Source of the DNA: Marinobacter salarius
GTDB lineage: Bacteria > Pseudomonadota > Gammaproteobacteria > Pseudomonadales > Oleiphilaceae
DNA length: 64,000 bases
Reading direction: 5' to 3'
Assembly: GCF_032922745.1 (NCBI RefSeq)
Contig: NZ_CP136693.1
Span: 682,001-746,000, forward strand
Shown here: positions 7,653 through 16,515 of the stretch, in pieces
Numbering within the stretch: position 1 is the first letter of the stretch
Layout of the letters: every line of letters starts with the position of its first letter
Program-made: the position numbers and the translations under genes
Notes under the pieces: model-generated
The model's input: the letters and a program-made list of their open reading frames with translations, nothing else
The model's database searches: none
What the model was told of the DNA's origin: nothing

Positions 7653-10600
7653 CTAGGCAGCAGACCGACGACGCCAACCAAGCACGAATACAGTAAGCGC
7701 CGGCAAGAAGGTAACGGTCACTGTAGCCGCACCGGCCAGCCCGAACAGAACGATAGCGCCCACTCCTCGATAGAGTTCGGTACCTTCACCGGGGATGAAC
7801 ACCAGCGGCGACAGCCCGCAAATGGTGGTCAGGGTGGTCATAGCTATCGGCCTCAGGCGGGTTTCCACCGCGCCGATGACCGCATCCACCACTGAAATAT
7901 CCCGGTGCCTCAGGTTCTGCCGGGCCTGCTCCACCACCAGGATCGGGTTGTTCACCACGGTGCCCATCAGGATCAGGAAACCCAGCATGGTGATCATGTC
8001 GAAGGGTTGGCTCAGGGGCAGCAGGCCGATTTTCGGTAACAGCCCACCCACCAGGTTCATCAACGCCAGTCCTACGATGCCGCCGGCGACGCCAAGAGGA
8101 ATCGCTGTAAGAATCAAGAGCGGGAAGCCCCAATGGGCAAAGATGGCTACCAGCAGCAGATAAACGATCACCACCGCAATCATGAAATTTCCGCTCAGGG
8201 CATCGCGGGTGGCATTGAGTTGGTCGCTGGCGCCGGAGATGTTGATGGCGACGCCTGCTGGCAATTCACCGCTGTCGCGCATGGCGTTCAGCAGTTCCGT
8301 GCGAACCCGTTCGACTCCGGCTTCCAGAGGCACATCATCCGGCGGAATCACGTTGAGGGTGACGGTACGGCGGCCGTCCAGACGGCGCACCGTGCTGGTG
8401 TCTACGGTTTCCTCAATGGTTGCCAGGCTCGACAACGGCAGAGTCGCGCCCTCGGGAGTGTGCACCATCACATCCGGCAATGCGTCGAGACTGGTGTCCC
8501 GGCCTTCACTGCCGTACAGGTAGATGTCGATCTTGTCGTCGTCCAGGAAAAAGTCGTCAACATAGGAGCCTTCGGTCAGCGATGCCACCGTGAAACCAAT
8601 CGCTTCTGTGCCCAGGCCGAGTTCCGCTGCCCGATCCCAATTCGGGCGCACCTGGATTAACGGTTGGGCCAGGGAAAGCGTGGCCGGGCGGGTCTGGATG
8701 CGGGGGTTGTCAAATATGCGCCGGGCGCGGCCGTAGGCGATGTTGGCCACCTTGTAGATCGACACCAGATCCGGCCCGGAGATATCCAGGTTGATACTGC
8801 GGGTGCCGCCATCATTGCTGGAAATAATGGAGCCCTTGGCGGCAAACGCCCGCATGCCGGGAAATTTCTCATAAAAACCGGTGATCTGATCCATCAGCAC
8901 ATCGATGTGCCGGGCGTTAACCGTTTCCGCGATGATCCTCACATTTGTGGGGCTCACCTGCATGTTCAGATAGGCTAGGGGCGGTATCGGGGTTTCGCCG
9001 CTTTCGTAGGCCTCAGGGTCCGCCTGCACATGGGGCAGAAAGTGGTCTTCCACCTGTTTGGCGATGCTCTCCATTTCCGCCAGGTTGTAGCCGGGCGGCG
9101 CGTTCATGGAGGCGAAGGTTTTTGGTTCTTCACCTTCCGGGAGGTATTCGGCAGGCGGCGTCAGAAAAACGATAATCCAGAAACTCAGCGCCACCGTGCC
9201 GAGAATGACCACAAGCCGCCTGACCGCACCGCTGACCATCCAGCGCACGGCAGCGACAATCCTGGTCGCCCAGCCCGGTGCCACCACATTGCCATACTGG
9301 TCGGTATCACCCATGCGAGCGCCAAAATCCAGCCGCGCACTGAGGGTGGGAATCAGCGTGACCGCCACCAGCATGGACGCGAAAATCGCAGCCGAAATCG
9401 CGATGGCCACGTCGGAATACAGCTGTCCGGCTTCCTCTTCGATGAACAGGATCGGCAGGAACACCAGGATGGTCGTCATGGTGGAGGCCAGTACCGCGGG
9501 CCAAACCTCCTGAACTCCCTTCAGGGCCGACTCGAACCGGTCCAGCCCCAGGCGCCGGTGCCGCTCGATGTTCTCCAGTACCACGATACTGTTGTCCACG
9601 GTCATACCGATGGCAAAGGCGACGCCGGCCAGGGAAATCACATTGATGGTACGGCCTGTGATCATCAGCCCAAGAAAGGCCGCAATCGCACACAAAGGAA
9701 TGCCCACCACCCCTACGAACGTAGCCCGGGACGATCTCAGAAACAGAAACATCACCAGAGTGGCAAAGACCGCACCGATACCCAGGTTGGTCCAGACATT
9801 GGCAACCGAGGCTTCCACATAGCGAGCGTCATCAGCGGTGAGCGCCAGTTGCATACCCGCCGGATTCAACACGTCCCGGTTGATGATCTCCACTTGCTCC
9901 AGCATCGCCCGCTTGATGTCGATGACGTTGGAACCGCTTTCACGCCGCACCTGAAGGCCCAGCACGCGCTGGCCGTTGATGTAGGACAGTTCGCGGATAC
10001 GGGCATGGTCCTGGCGTACCGTCGCCACGTCGGACAGGCGCACCACGCTGTCACCGGTTCGTGACACCACCAGGTTGCGCAGCTCCTCAAGATCGCGGAA
10101 TCGCCCAACTGTTCTCAGCAGGTAGCGCCGCTTACCAGCGTTCACCTCGCCCCCGGACACATCCTGATTGCGGCTGGTGATCGCATCCTGCAGGTCCAAC
10201 AGGCTCAGGCCACGCTGCGCCAGTTCTGCTTCGTCCACAGTGATCTGCATCTGGCGGTCCGCGCCGCCGCCCACCGTCACTTCCGAGACCCCTGACACGC
10301 TTTCCATCCTGGGGCGAACGCGGTCCTCCACGAAGTCCCGCATCAGATCGATATCCAATTCCCGGGGGTTGTCGGGCAAGGTGGATACGCGGAAGTACAT
10401 GAACGCATTGGAAGAAAACGACGCTGCAACAATCCGGGGCTCATCCACGTTGCGCGGATAGTCCGACACCTGGCTGAGGGCGTTGTTGACCTGTATCAGG
10501 GTCTCGGTGATATCAACACCGAAGGGGAACTCCAGCTCGATTTCCGCCACACCACTGGACGCAGTGGCAATCATCTCGCTGAGATTGGGGACGTTGCGCA

Positions 10601-10805
10601 GATAGCGTTCCTGCTCAATCAGGATTTCTTTCTCGATATCCTGGGGCGTTGCGCCCGGCCACCGGGTTTCGACGGTGACGGTCCGGACTTCCAAATCCGG
10701 AATCATCTGCACCGGGATACGAAGGGCAGCGGCAGCACCGATCACGGCGATAATCAGGGTTACCACGGTCACCAGGGTGCCGTGGCGGATCACTCCCGCG
10801 AACAT
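7653..10805 (-). CDS. RND-family efflux transporter, inner membrane permease
   Basis: 1050-residue proton-driven RND pump of the AcrB/MdtB class. It opens with a cytoplasmic residue run and first membrane segment (about residues 9-29), a large periplasmic loop containing TRWPGATPQDIEKEIL, then a membrane bundle with the conserved acidic motif GMTVDNSIVVLENIERH, a second large periplasmic loop and a second bundle with LMGTVVNNPILVVEQAR. Its start codon overlaps the adaptor's stop codon by one base, so the two are translationally coupled. There is no outer-membrane channel gene here; a TolC-type protein encoded elsewhere would complete the pump. The substrate cannot be inferred. A hydrophobe/amphiphile exporter is more likely than a metal pump. 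Confidence 0.92.
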   Translation of the reverse strand: MFAGVIRHGTLVTVVTLIIAVIGAAAALRIPVQMIPDLEVRTVTVETRWPGATPQDIEKEILIEQERYLRNVPNLSEMIATASSGVAEIELEFPFGVDITETLIQVNNALSQVSDYPRNVDEPRIVAASFSSNAFMYFRVSTLPDNPRELDIDLMRDFVEDRVRPRMESVSGVSEVTVGGGADRQMQITVDEAELAQRGLSLLDLQDAITSRNQDVSGGEVNAGKRRYLLRTVGRFRDLEELRNLVVSRTGDSVVRLSDVATVRQDHARIRELSYINGQRVLGLQVRRESGSNVIDIKRAMLEQVEIINRDVLNPAGMQLALTADDARYVEASVANVWTNLGIGAVFATLVMFLFLRSSRATFVGVVGIPLCAIAAFLGLMITGRTINVISLAGVAFAIGMTVDNSIVVLENIERHRRLGLDRFESALKGVQEVWPAVLASTMTTILVFLPILFIEEEAGQLYSDVAIAISAAIFASMLVAVTLIPTLSARLDFGARMGDTDQYGNVVAPGWATRIVAAVRWMVSGAVRRLVVILGTVALSFWIIVFLTPPAEYLPEGEEPKTFASMNAPPGYNLAEMESIAKQVEDHFLPHVQADPEAYESGETPIPPLAYLNMQVSPTNVRIIAETVNARHIDVLMDQITGFYEKFPGMRAFAAKGSIISSNDGGTRSINLDISGPDLVSIYKVANIAYGRARRIFDNPRIQTRPATLSLAQPLIQVRPNWDRAAELGLGTEAIGFTVASLTEGSYVDDFFLDDDKIDIYLYGSEGRDTSLDALPDVMVHTPEGATLPLSSLATIEETVDTSTVRRLDGRRTVTLNVIPPDDVPLEAGVERVRTELLNAMRDSGELPAGVAINISGASDQLNATRDALSGNFMIAVVIVYLLLVAIFAHWGFPLLILTAIPLGVAGGIVGLALMNLVGGLLPKIGLLPLSQPFDMITMLGFLILMGTVVNNPILVVEQARQNLRHRDISVVDAVIGAVETRLRPIAMTTLTTICGLSPLVFIPGEGTELYRGVGAIVLFGLAGAATVTVTFLPALTVFVLGWRRRSAA

Positions 10806-11881
10806 CAGTCGGCTCCCCTCTCAGCCAACTTTACCCTGGCACCTTCCTCAAGGGATTCGTTACCCCGCACCACGACTTGCTCATCGCCTTTCAAGCCGTT
10901 GAGGATTTCCACCCGATTCTGGAAGCTGGCCCCGATATCCACCCGCTTTTCGCGGACCTCGTACAGCTCATCCCCCGCGGGCTCGGCAATCCAGACCGTC
11001 ACTCGGCCCTCCGGGTAACGATTGATGGCATCTCTGGACACGGTCAGCCCATGCTCACCCGTGGAAACCCGAAGCGTCGCCTGCACCGCCATGCCCGGAA
11101 GCACCGCCAGCGAATCCGGGCCGCTGGCTCTCAGCAGAAACGTCCGGGCCCGGGAATCGCTCACCGGAACCAGCGACGATATGGTGGCAGGCACCGGCTC
11201 CTCAGCCGCACCATCAACGCTTATCAGCAGCTCCGAGTCGTCGCCGATGCGTTGGTAATAATTCTGGGGCACCTGGAAATCCAGCCTCAGATTAGTGATG
11301 TCCACCAGCGTCAGGAGTTCATCGCCGGGGGTGACCCATTCGCCCAGGTCACTGGCTCGGTTGGACACAACGCCCTCAAACGGTGCCTCTATTCTGTGTC
11401 GTTGCAGTAACACCTGACGACGCCGCTCTTCTGCCTGGAGGCGAGCAAGGGTCGCTTCGAGGGCCGCTGCTTCGCTCTCCCGGGCACTGACTTCGGTCGC
11501 AGCAATGTTCCGCCCCGCTCCCACGGAACGGGCTTCAGCCAGCCTGCGTTGCGCCTCTTCGAATCGTGCACGCGCCTCAGCCACCTCTGCCCGGGCGCTG
11601 GACAGCTCATACCCGGCCTGTTCCTTATCCAGGCCCAGCAACAGGTCACCACGGGAAACCCGGTCGCCGGTTTCCACCCGAACCTCGTCCACAAGGCCCG
11701 CCACGGCCGTGGACAGCCCCGAGGTGCGCAGGGCATTTACCGTGCCGTTCAGAGTCACTTCACTGATGATGTCGGAGGATACGACCTCTTCCAGTTCAAC
11801 CCCTGGCCGATCCTGTGCCTGCACAGAAACAGAGCAAAAAAGAACCACCACAACGCAAAAATGCCTGACCATGAATTTCAC
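10805..11881 (-). CDS. RND efflux periplasmic adaptor subunit (HlyD/MFP family)
   Basis: 358 residues. An N-terminal signal sequence ending near SVSVQAQ is followed by a lipoyl-like half (VAGLVDEVRVETGDRVSRGD), a coiled-coil hairpin rich in Ala, Glu and Arg (about residues 75-145), the second lipoyl half (IEAPFEGVVSNRASDLGEWV), and beta-barrel and membrane-proximal domains. It bridges the RND pump to an outer-membrane channel. The start is a GTG at 11881 with AGGA 7-10 bases before it; an ATG nine bases further in is possible. The stop shares one base with the pump's start. No regulator gene is adjacent. Confidence 0.9.
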   Translation of the reverse strand: MKFMVRHFCVVVVLFCSVSVQAQDRPGVELEEVVSSDIISEVTLNGTVNALRTSGLSTAVAGLVDEVRVETGDRVSRGDLLLGLDKEQAGYELSSARAEVAEARARFEEAQRRLAEARSVGAGRNIAATEVSARESEAAALEATLARLQAEERRRQVLLQRHRIEAPFEGVVSNRASDLGEWVTPGDELLTLVDITNLRLDFQVPQNYYQRIGDDSELLISVDGAAEEPVPATISSLVPVSDSRARTFLLRASGPDSLAVLPGMAVQATLRVSTGEHGLTVSRDAINRYPEGRVTVWIAEPAGDELYEVREKRVDIGASFQNRVEILNGLKGDEQVVVRGNESLEEGARVKLAERGAD

Positions 11882-12090
11882 TGAATTGTTCCTTCGGATT
11901 CCCTACGCGCCGACATCGGCGCCAAATTTGATCACCCGACCCTGCCTCAGAGCTACGCTTCCCATCCACGGACAGACCAGTTATCGAAGCGGTTTCGGGC
12001 CCGATCAGCCAACGCCAGCGCTTCCACCAGACCTGAAATGCTGCAACACTGACTACCTGACAACAACCACAATAATGCGAGATCCATTCT

Positions 12091-13458
12091 GTGAGTGCAC
12101 TGAGCCCTGTAGACCAGGTTTTCCTGTGGCTGGAAAAACGCCAGCAGCCCATGCACGTTGGCGGCCTGCAGCTGTTCTCGTTCCCCGAGGATGCACCGGA
12201 TGACTATGTGGCCCAACTTGCGGACCAGTTGCGGGAAGAAACCATCGTCACACCTCCCTTCGACAGGCGCCTGGGCAGTCGGTTCGGCCAACCGGTCTGG
12301 GTGGAAGACGAACAACTGGACCTGGAGCATCATTTCCGCTTTGAGGCTCTGCCCACGCCAGGCCGGGTCCGGGAGTTGTTGTCGTTTGTCTCCGCTGAAC
12401 ACAGCCACCTGATGGACCGGGAACGGCCCATGTGGGAGTTCCACCTCATTGAAGGCCTGAAAGACCGGCAGTTCGCCGTTTACACCAAGGTACACCACTC
12501 CCTGGTGGATGGCGTGTCTGCCATGCGCCTGTTCCAGCGCATGCTGTCACAGGACCCGGAGCAGCGGGGCATGCCGCCGATCTGGTCTCTGCCGCGCCGC
12601 AGCCGCAGCGGTGACGGCGATGAAGGCCCGTCGATGTGGCGCAACGTTGCCCATCTGCTCGGGGAATCGGGTAAACAGCTGGGCACGGTTCCGGCGGTCA
12701 CCAAGGCGCTGCTGAACACCGTTAACCGGGCCCGCAAGGACCCGGCCTACGATTCCATCTTCCACGCGCCGCGCTGCGTCCTGAACGGCAAGATCACCGG
12801 CTCCCGCCGTTTTGCGGCCCAGTCCTATGATCTGAAACGCATCCGTGCCGTATGCACCGCCTTCGGTACAACGGTTAACGACGTGGTCATGACCATGTGT
12901 GCCACGGCACTGCGAACCTACCTGATGAATCAGGACGCGTTGCCGGAAAAACCGCTGGTCGCCATGGTACCGGTTTCCCTGCGCACGGATGACAGCTCCG
13001 GGGGCAACCAGGTGGGTATTATCCTCGCCTCCCTGGGCACCCACCTGAACGACGCGGCTGAGCGGCTGCGCTATATCCACGAAGACGTGAAAGCCTCCAA
13101 ACAGCGCTACGCGGCCATGTCCCCGGAAGAAATCCTGAATTACACGGCGCTGCTGCTGGCCCCGGCGAGCTTCAACCTGCTAACGGGGCTGGCGCCGAAG
13201 TGGCAGACCTTTAACGTGGTCATTTCCAACGTACCAGGGCCGAAGGAGCCCAGCTACTGGAACGGCGCGAGGCTTGAGGGCATGTATCCGGTGTCCATCG
13301 CCATGGACCGGATTGCCCTGAACATGACCTTGACCAGCTACTGCGATCAGGTGGAATTCGGGTTGATCGGCTGCCGCCGCACCCTGCCCAGCCTGCAGCG
13401 CATGCTGGATTATCTTGAAGAGGGCCTGACCGAGCTGGAGCAGGCGGCTGGGCTGTAA
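12091..13458 (+). CDS. Wax ester synthase/diacylglycerol acyltransferase (WS/DGAT)
   Basis: 455-residue bifunctional acyltransferase that esterifies fatty alcohols or diacylglycerol with acyl-CoA to make wax esters or triacylglycerols, membrane- and lipid-droplet-associated. The catalytic HHxxxDG motif is present as VHHSLVDG near residue 134, after LSPVDQVFLWLEKRQQPMHVGG, the typical N-terminus. C-terminal family motifs include NDVVMTMCATALRTYL, the PLVAMVPVSLR stretch and NVVISNVPGPKEP. The GTG start at 12091 has no strong ribosome site but lies exactly where the family begins. It is monocistronic and converges on the TM2 gene only 3 bases beyond. Marinobacter usually has several paralogues, so which one this is remains open. 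Confidence 0.95.
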   Translation: MSALSPVDQVFLWLEKRQQPMHVGGLQLFSFPEDAPDDYVAQLADQLREETIVTPPFDRRLGSRFGQPVWVEDEQLDLEHHFRFEALPTPGRVRELLSFVSAEHSHLMDRERPMWEFHLIEGLKDRQFAVYTKVHHSLVDGVSAMRLFQRMLSQDPEQRGMPPIWSLPRRSRSGDGDEGPSMWRNVAHLLGESGKQLGTVPAVTKALLNTVNRARKDPAYDSIFHAPRCVLNGKITGSRRFAAQSYDLKRIRAVCTAFGTTVNDVVMTMCATALRTYLMNQDALPEKPLVAMVPVSLRTDDSSGGNQVGIILASLGTHLNDAAERLRYIHEDVKASKQRYAAMSPEEILNYTALLLAPASFNLLTGLAPKWQTFNVVISNVPGPKEPSYWNGARLEGMYPVSIAMDRIALNMTLTSYCDQVEFGLIGCRRTLPSLQRMLDYLEEGLTELEQAAGL

Positions 13459-13461
13459 CGC

Positions 13462-13869
13462 CTAGCCGAACTTCACTTCCTGATTCCGCTCCGAGATCTG
13501 GCTGTTCAGTGTCCAGAAATCATAAAGCACACCCACCAGGAACAGACCGCCCGTCAGCAAGTAAATGATTCCGGTGATCCACTTGCCCATGTACATCCGG
13601 TGGATACCAAATACGCCAAGGAAGGTCAGTAGAATCCAACCGATGTTGAAACTGACCTCGCCCTCACGGAACCGGTGATCCGCCTCCCGATCCATGGCCG
13701 GTATCAGGAACAGGTCGATGATCCAGCCAATGAACAGCAACCCCAGGGTGAAAAACCAGATAGTGCCGGTGATGGGCTTGCCGTAGTAGAAGCGGTGCGA
13801 CCCCAGGAAACCGAAGATCCAGAGCAGGTAGCCGATGAGTTTGCTGTGGGTGTCCTGATTGTCTGCCAT
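13462..13869 (-). CDS. TM2 domain membrane protein
   Basis: 135 residues with two TM2-like repeats: WIFGFLGSHRFYYGKP followed by GTIWFFTLGLLFIGWIIDLF, and FLGVFGIHRMYMGKW followed by GIIYLLTGGLFLVGVLYDFW. Each is a pair of membrane helices with a conserved G-x-H-R-F/M-Y turn. No enzymatic residues are recognisable; TM2 proteins have no firmly assigned bacterial role. ATG 13869 was chosen over the longer frame because it has AGGAA 6 bases upstream. It is the last minus-strand gene after the alcohol dehydrogenase, 60 bases downstream, and may be transcribed with that operon. Confidence 0.85.
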   Translation of the reverse strand: MADNQDTHSKLIGYLLWIFGFLGSHRFYYGKPITGTIWFFTLGLLFIGWIIDLFLIPAMDREADHRFREGEVSFNIGWILLTFLGVFGIHRMYMGKWITGIIYLLTGGLFLVGVLYDFWTLNSQISERNQEVKFG

Positions 13870-13929
13870 TTGCGTTCCTTTTGGCTCGGGTTTTGGCGTG
13901 AGACTTGGCCAAAACCGACAATAGATCAA

Positions 13930-15075
13930 TCAGATGCAGGCTTCAAACAAAGCTCGCGTGTTTTCCGCTGTCATCTTCACCGGGTTGCCACCGGCACTTG
14001 GGTCTTCAAGCGCCATTCTGGTCATTTCCTCAATGCGATCCGTCCCCACACCCATGTCCCTCAAACGCTCCGGCACGCCAAGGGATTCCCGCAACGTCAT
14101 GATGAACTGGGTGAACCCGTCAAAGCCATTGGCAATGCCCAGGTAGCGGGTAATGTCGTCGACCCGGTTTTCGATCGCTGGTCGGTTCATGGTGATGACC
14201 GACGGCAGCACCACGGCGTTGGTCATGCCATGGTGGGTGTTATAGATCGCGCCAACCGAATGGGAGACGGCGTGGGTCGCCCCCAGGCCCTTCTGGAAGG
14301 CTACCGCACCCATGGCGGCGGCGACCAGCATCTGCCCGCGAGCCTCGATATCGGCGGCATCCGCATACACCCGGTGCAGATTTTCCTTCACCAGCCGCAT
14401 GCCCTCCAGCGCAATACCCTGGCTCATGGGGTGGAAGTTGGGGGAGCAGAAGGCTTCAAAACAGTGGATAAACGCATCCATGCCGGTTCCCGCAGTGATA
14501 AATGGCGGCATACCAACCGTCAATTCGGGGTCGGAGATCACAATCGATGGCAGTATTCGGGGATGAAAAATGATCTTTTTGACGTGGCTCTGACTGTTGA
14601 CGATGACGCTGGCTCGACCGACCTCCGACCCAGTGCCTGCGGTCGTTGGTACGGCGATGATGGGGGCAATCGCATCGGCATCCGCGCGTTTCCACCAGTC
14701 ACCAATATCCTCAAAGTCCCACACCGGCCGGGTCTGACCGGCCATGAAGGCCAGCAACTTACCCAGGTCCAGACCGGACCCTCCGCCGAAGGCGATCACT
14801 CCGTCGTGGTTGCCATCGAGGAAGACCTTTCGGCCCGCTTCCATGTTGATTTCCGTGGGGTTGGGGTCCACCTCCGAAAACATGGCTCGCCCGAGGCCGG
14901 CCTGTTCCATTAAATCGAGCGTCTGGTGGGTGATGGGCAGGTTTGCCAGCCCCCTGTCGGTCACCAGCAGTGGCCGTCTGATGCCCGCCTCCGCACAGCA
15001 TTCGCCAAGTTCAGCGATGCGACCGGCGCCAAAACGGATATCGGTGGGATAGGACCAGTTTGCGGAGAGTGTCAT
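13930..15075 (-). CDS. Iron-containing alcohol dehydrogenase
   Basis: 381-residue group III alcohol dehydrogenase. The NAD(P) site is in IAFGGGSGLDLGKLLAF, and the family stretch PTTAGTGSEVGRASVI is followed by the metal-ligand region: MDAFIHCFEAFCS and GATHAVSHSVGAIYNTHHG supply histidines that bind Fe(II). It interconverts an alcohol and an aldehyde in the cytoplasm. It lies 45 bases downstream of the aldehyde dehydrogenase gene in the same direction, so alcohol to aldehyde to acid oxidation is the simplest reading. The substrate may be a gamma-glutamylated amino alcohol, given the ligase upstream, but a simple alcohol such as 1,3-propanediol or 4-hydroxybutyrate is possible. Confidence 0.9.
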   Translation of the reverse strand: MTLSANWSYPTDIRFGAGRIAELGECCAEAGIRRPLLVTDRGLANLPITHQTLDLMEQAGLGRAMFSEVDPNPTEINMEAGRKVFLDGNHDGVIAFGGGSGLDLGKLLAFMAGQTRPVWDFEDIGDWWKRADADAIAPIIAVPTTAGTGSEVGRASVIVNSQSHVKKIIFHPRILPSIVISDPELTVGMPPFITAGTGMDAFIHCFEAFCSPNFHPMSQGIALEGMRLVKENLHRVYADAADIEARGQMLVAAAMGAVAFQKGLGATHAVSHSVGAIYNTHHGMTNAVVLPSVITMNRPAIENRVDDITRYLGIANGFDGFTQFIMTLRESLGVPERLRDMGVGTDRIEEMTRMALEDPSAGGNPVKMTAENTRALFEACI

Positions 15076-15120
15076 TATCAGCCCCTCGTCAGAGAATCGG
15101 GTTGTCTGTTGATCCGGATG

Positions 15121-16506
15121 TCAGTTCACCGGTTTTTTCAGGTAATACGATTTCGGGCGCGTCAGGTTGTGGTAGCCGATGACCGAAAGCCCACCACCGC
15201 GACCGGTGTTCTTGCAGCCGGTCCAGCAAAGCGCCGGGTCCAGGTAATCACAACGGTTCATGAACACCGTGCCGGTTTCAATCTCGTCGGCCACGCGCGT
15301 GGCGCGTTCACTATCTCTGGTCCACAGGGACGCGGTCAGGCCGAACTCGCTGTCGTTCATCAGTGCGACCGCTTCAGCGTCATCTTTGACTTTCATGATG
15401 CCAACCACCGGGCCAAAGGACTCCTCCCGCATGACCCGCATGGAATGGTCCACGTCGATAAGGATCTGCGGCATCAGATAGGCGCCGCCCTGATCAGGGA
15501 AGAGCTCGGGGCCGATCAGTGCCCTGGCACCACTGGCAACGGCCTCTGCCGTCTGCTCCCGGACATGGTCGGCAAAGCGGACATGCGCCATCGGGCCGAG
15601 CGTTGTGTCTCTGTCCAGCGGATTGCCAAGCCGGTAGCTGCTGACGATGGCAACGGCTTTCTCAACAAACGCATCGAACAGGTTCTCGGCGACGTAAATG
15701 CGCTCAATGCCGCAGCAGCACTGGCCGGCATTGAACATGGCGCCGTCGATCAATGTCTCCACGGCGGCATCCAAATCCGCATCGTCCATTACATAACCGG
15801 GGTCCTTACCGCCAAGCTCCAACCCTACGCCGGTGAACGTGCCAGCAGCAGCTCGTTCGATGGCCTGCCCCCCATTCACCGAGCCGGTAAAGTTCACGAA
15901 ACCGAAGGCTTTTTCCGCGATCAGCGCGGACGTGGTCTCGTGGGACAGGAACACGTTCTGGAAAATCTCGCGGGGGACGCCGGCAGCATGGAACGCCTCC
16001 GCGATGTGCTCACCGACCAGGGGCGTTTGTGACGCGTGTTTGAGAAACACCGCGTTACCGGCAATCAGGGCAGGAACGACCGTGTTCACCGCCGTCATGT
16101 AGGGATAGTTCCAGGGCGCGACAACCAACACCGCGCCGTGAGGTTCGCGCCGAATGTAGCGATGAAAGGAGGCGCTGTTTTCAATCTCGATGGGGGCAAG
16201 CCCTTCTTCCGCCAGATCGGCCATCATTCCGGCACGCTCATCCACGCCGCCGAACTCGCCGCCGTAGCGCACGGGCCGCCCCATCTGCCAAGCCAGTTTT
16301 TCCACGATGTCGTCGTTCATGTCACCCAGCCGGGCGATGCCGTCGCGAACCCGCTGAACCCGCTCTGACAATGGCAGGGCGGCCCAGTCCGGCTGCGCGT
16401 TTTTTGCCCTGGCGACGGCCTCCCGCGCGGCTTCCAGAGAAAGCGTTGTGCGCTCCACGTACACGGAACCATCGATGGGCGATATGCATTGAATGGGTGT
16501 GCTCAT
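15121..16506 (-). CDS. Aldehyde dehydrogenase family protein
   Basis: 461-residue NAD(P)-dependent aldehyde dehydrogenase. The catalytic Cys is in NAGQCCCGIERIYV, the general-base Glu in VGLELGGKDPGYV, and the cofactor stretch in APWNYPYMTAVNTVVPALIAG (APWNYPYMT then AVNTVVPALIAG). The C-terminal LTASLWTRDSERA and GGLSVIGYHNLTRPKSYY segments are typical. It would oxidise the aldehyde made by the adjacent alcohol dehydrogenase. It is 9 bases downstream of the glutamine-synthetase-like gene, so the three are one operon. PuuC-like and succinate-semialdehyde-like roles are both compatible. Three consecutive cysteines at the active site are notable but not unique. Confidence 0.9.
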   Translation of the reverse strand: MSTPIQCISPIDGSVYVERTTLSLEAAREAVARAKNAQPDWAALPLSERVQRVRDGIARLGDMNDDIVEKLAWQMGRPVRYGGEFGGVDERAGMMADLAEEGLAPIEIENSASFHRYIRREPHGAVLVVAPWNYPYMTAVNTVVPALIAGNAVFLKHASQTPLVGEHIAEAFHAAGVPREIFQNVFLSHETTSALIAEKAFGFVNFTGSVNGGQAIERAAAGTFTGVGLELGGKDPGYVMDDADLDAAVETLIDGAMFNAGQCCCGIERIYVAENLFDAFVEKAVAIVSSYRLGNPLDRDTTLGPMAHVRFADHVREQTAEAVASGARALIGPELFPDQGGAYLMPQILIDVDHSMRVMREESFGPVVGIMKVKDDAEAVALMNDSEFGLTASLWTRDSERATRVADEIETGTVFMNRCDYLDPALCWTGCKNTGRGGGLSVIGYHNLTRPKSYYLKKPVN

Positions 16507-16515
16507 AGCTGTGTC

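Noticed and set aside
9030..10064. 344-codon plus-strand open frame opposite the RND pump gene
   Set aside because: Composition is rich in His, Arg and Gly with no motif; it is opposite a well-defined pump gene.
14926..16032. Long plus-strand frames opposite the alcohol and aldehyde dehydrogenase genes
   Set aside because: Antisense to intact genes; no motif or ribosome site.
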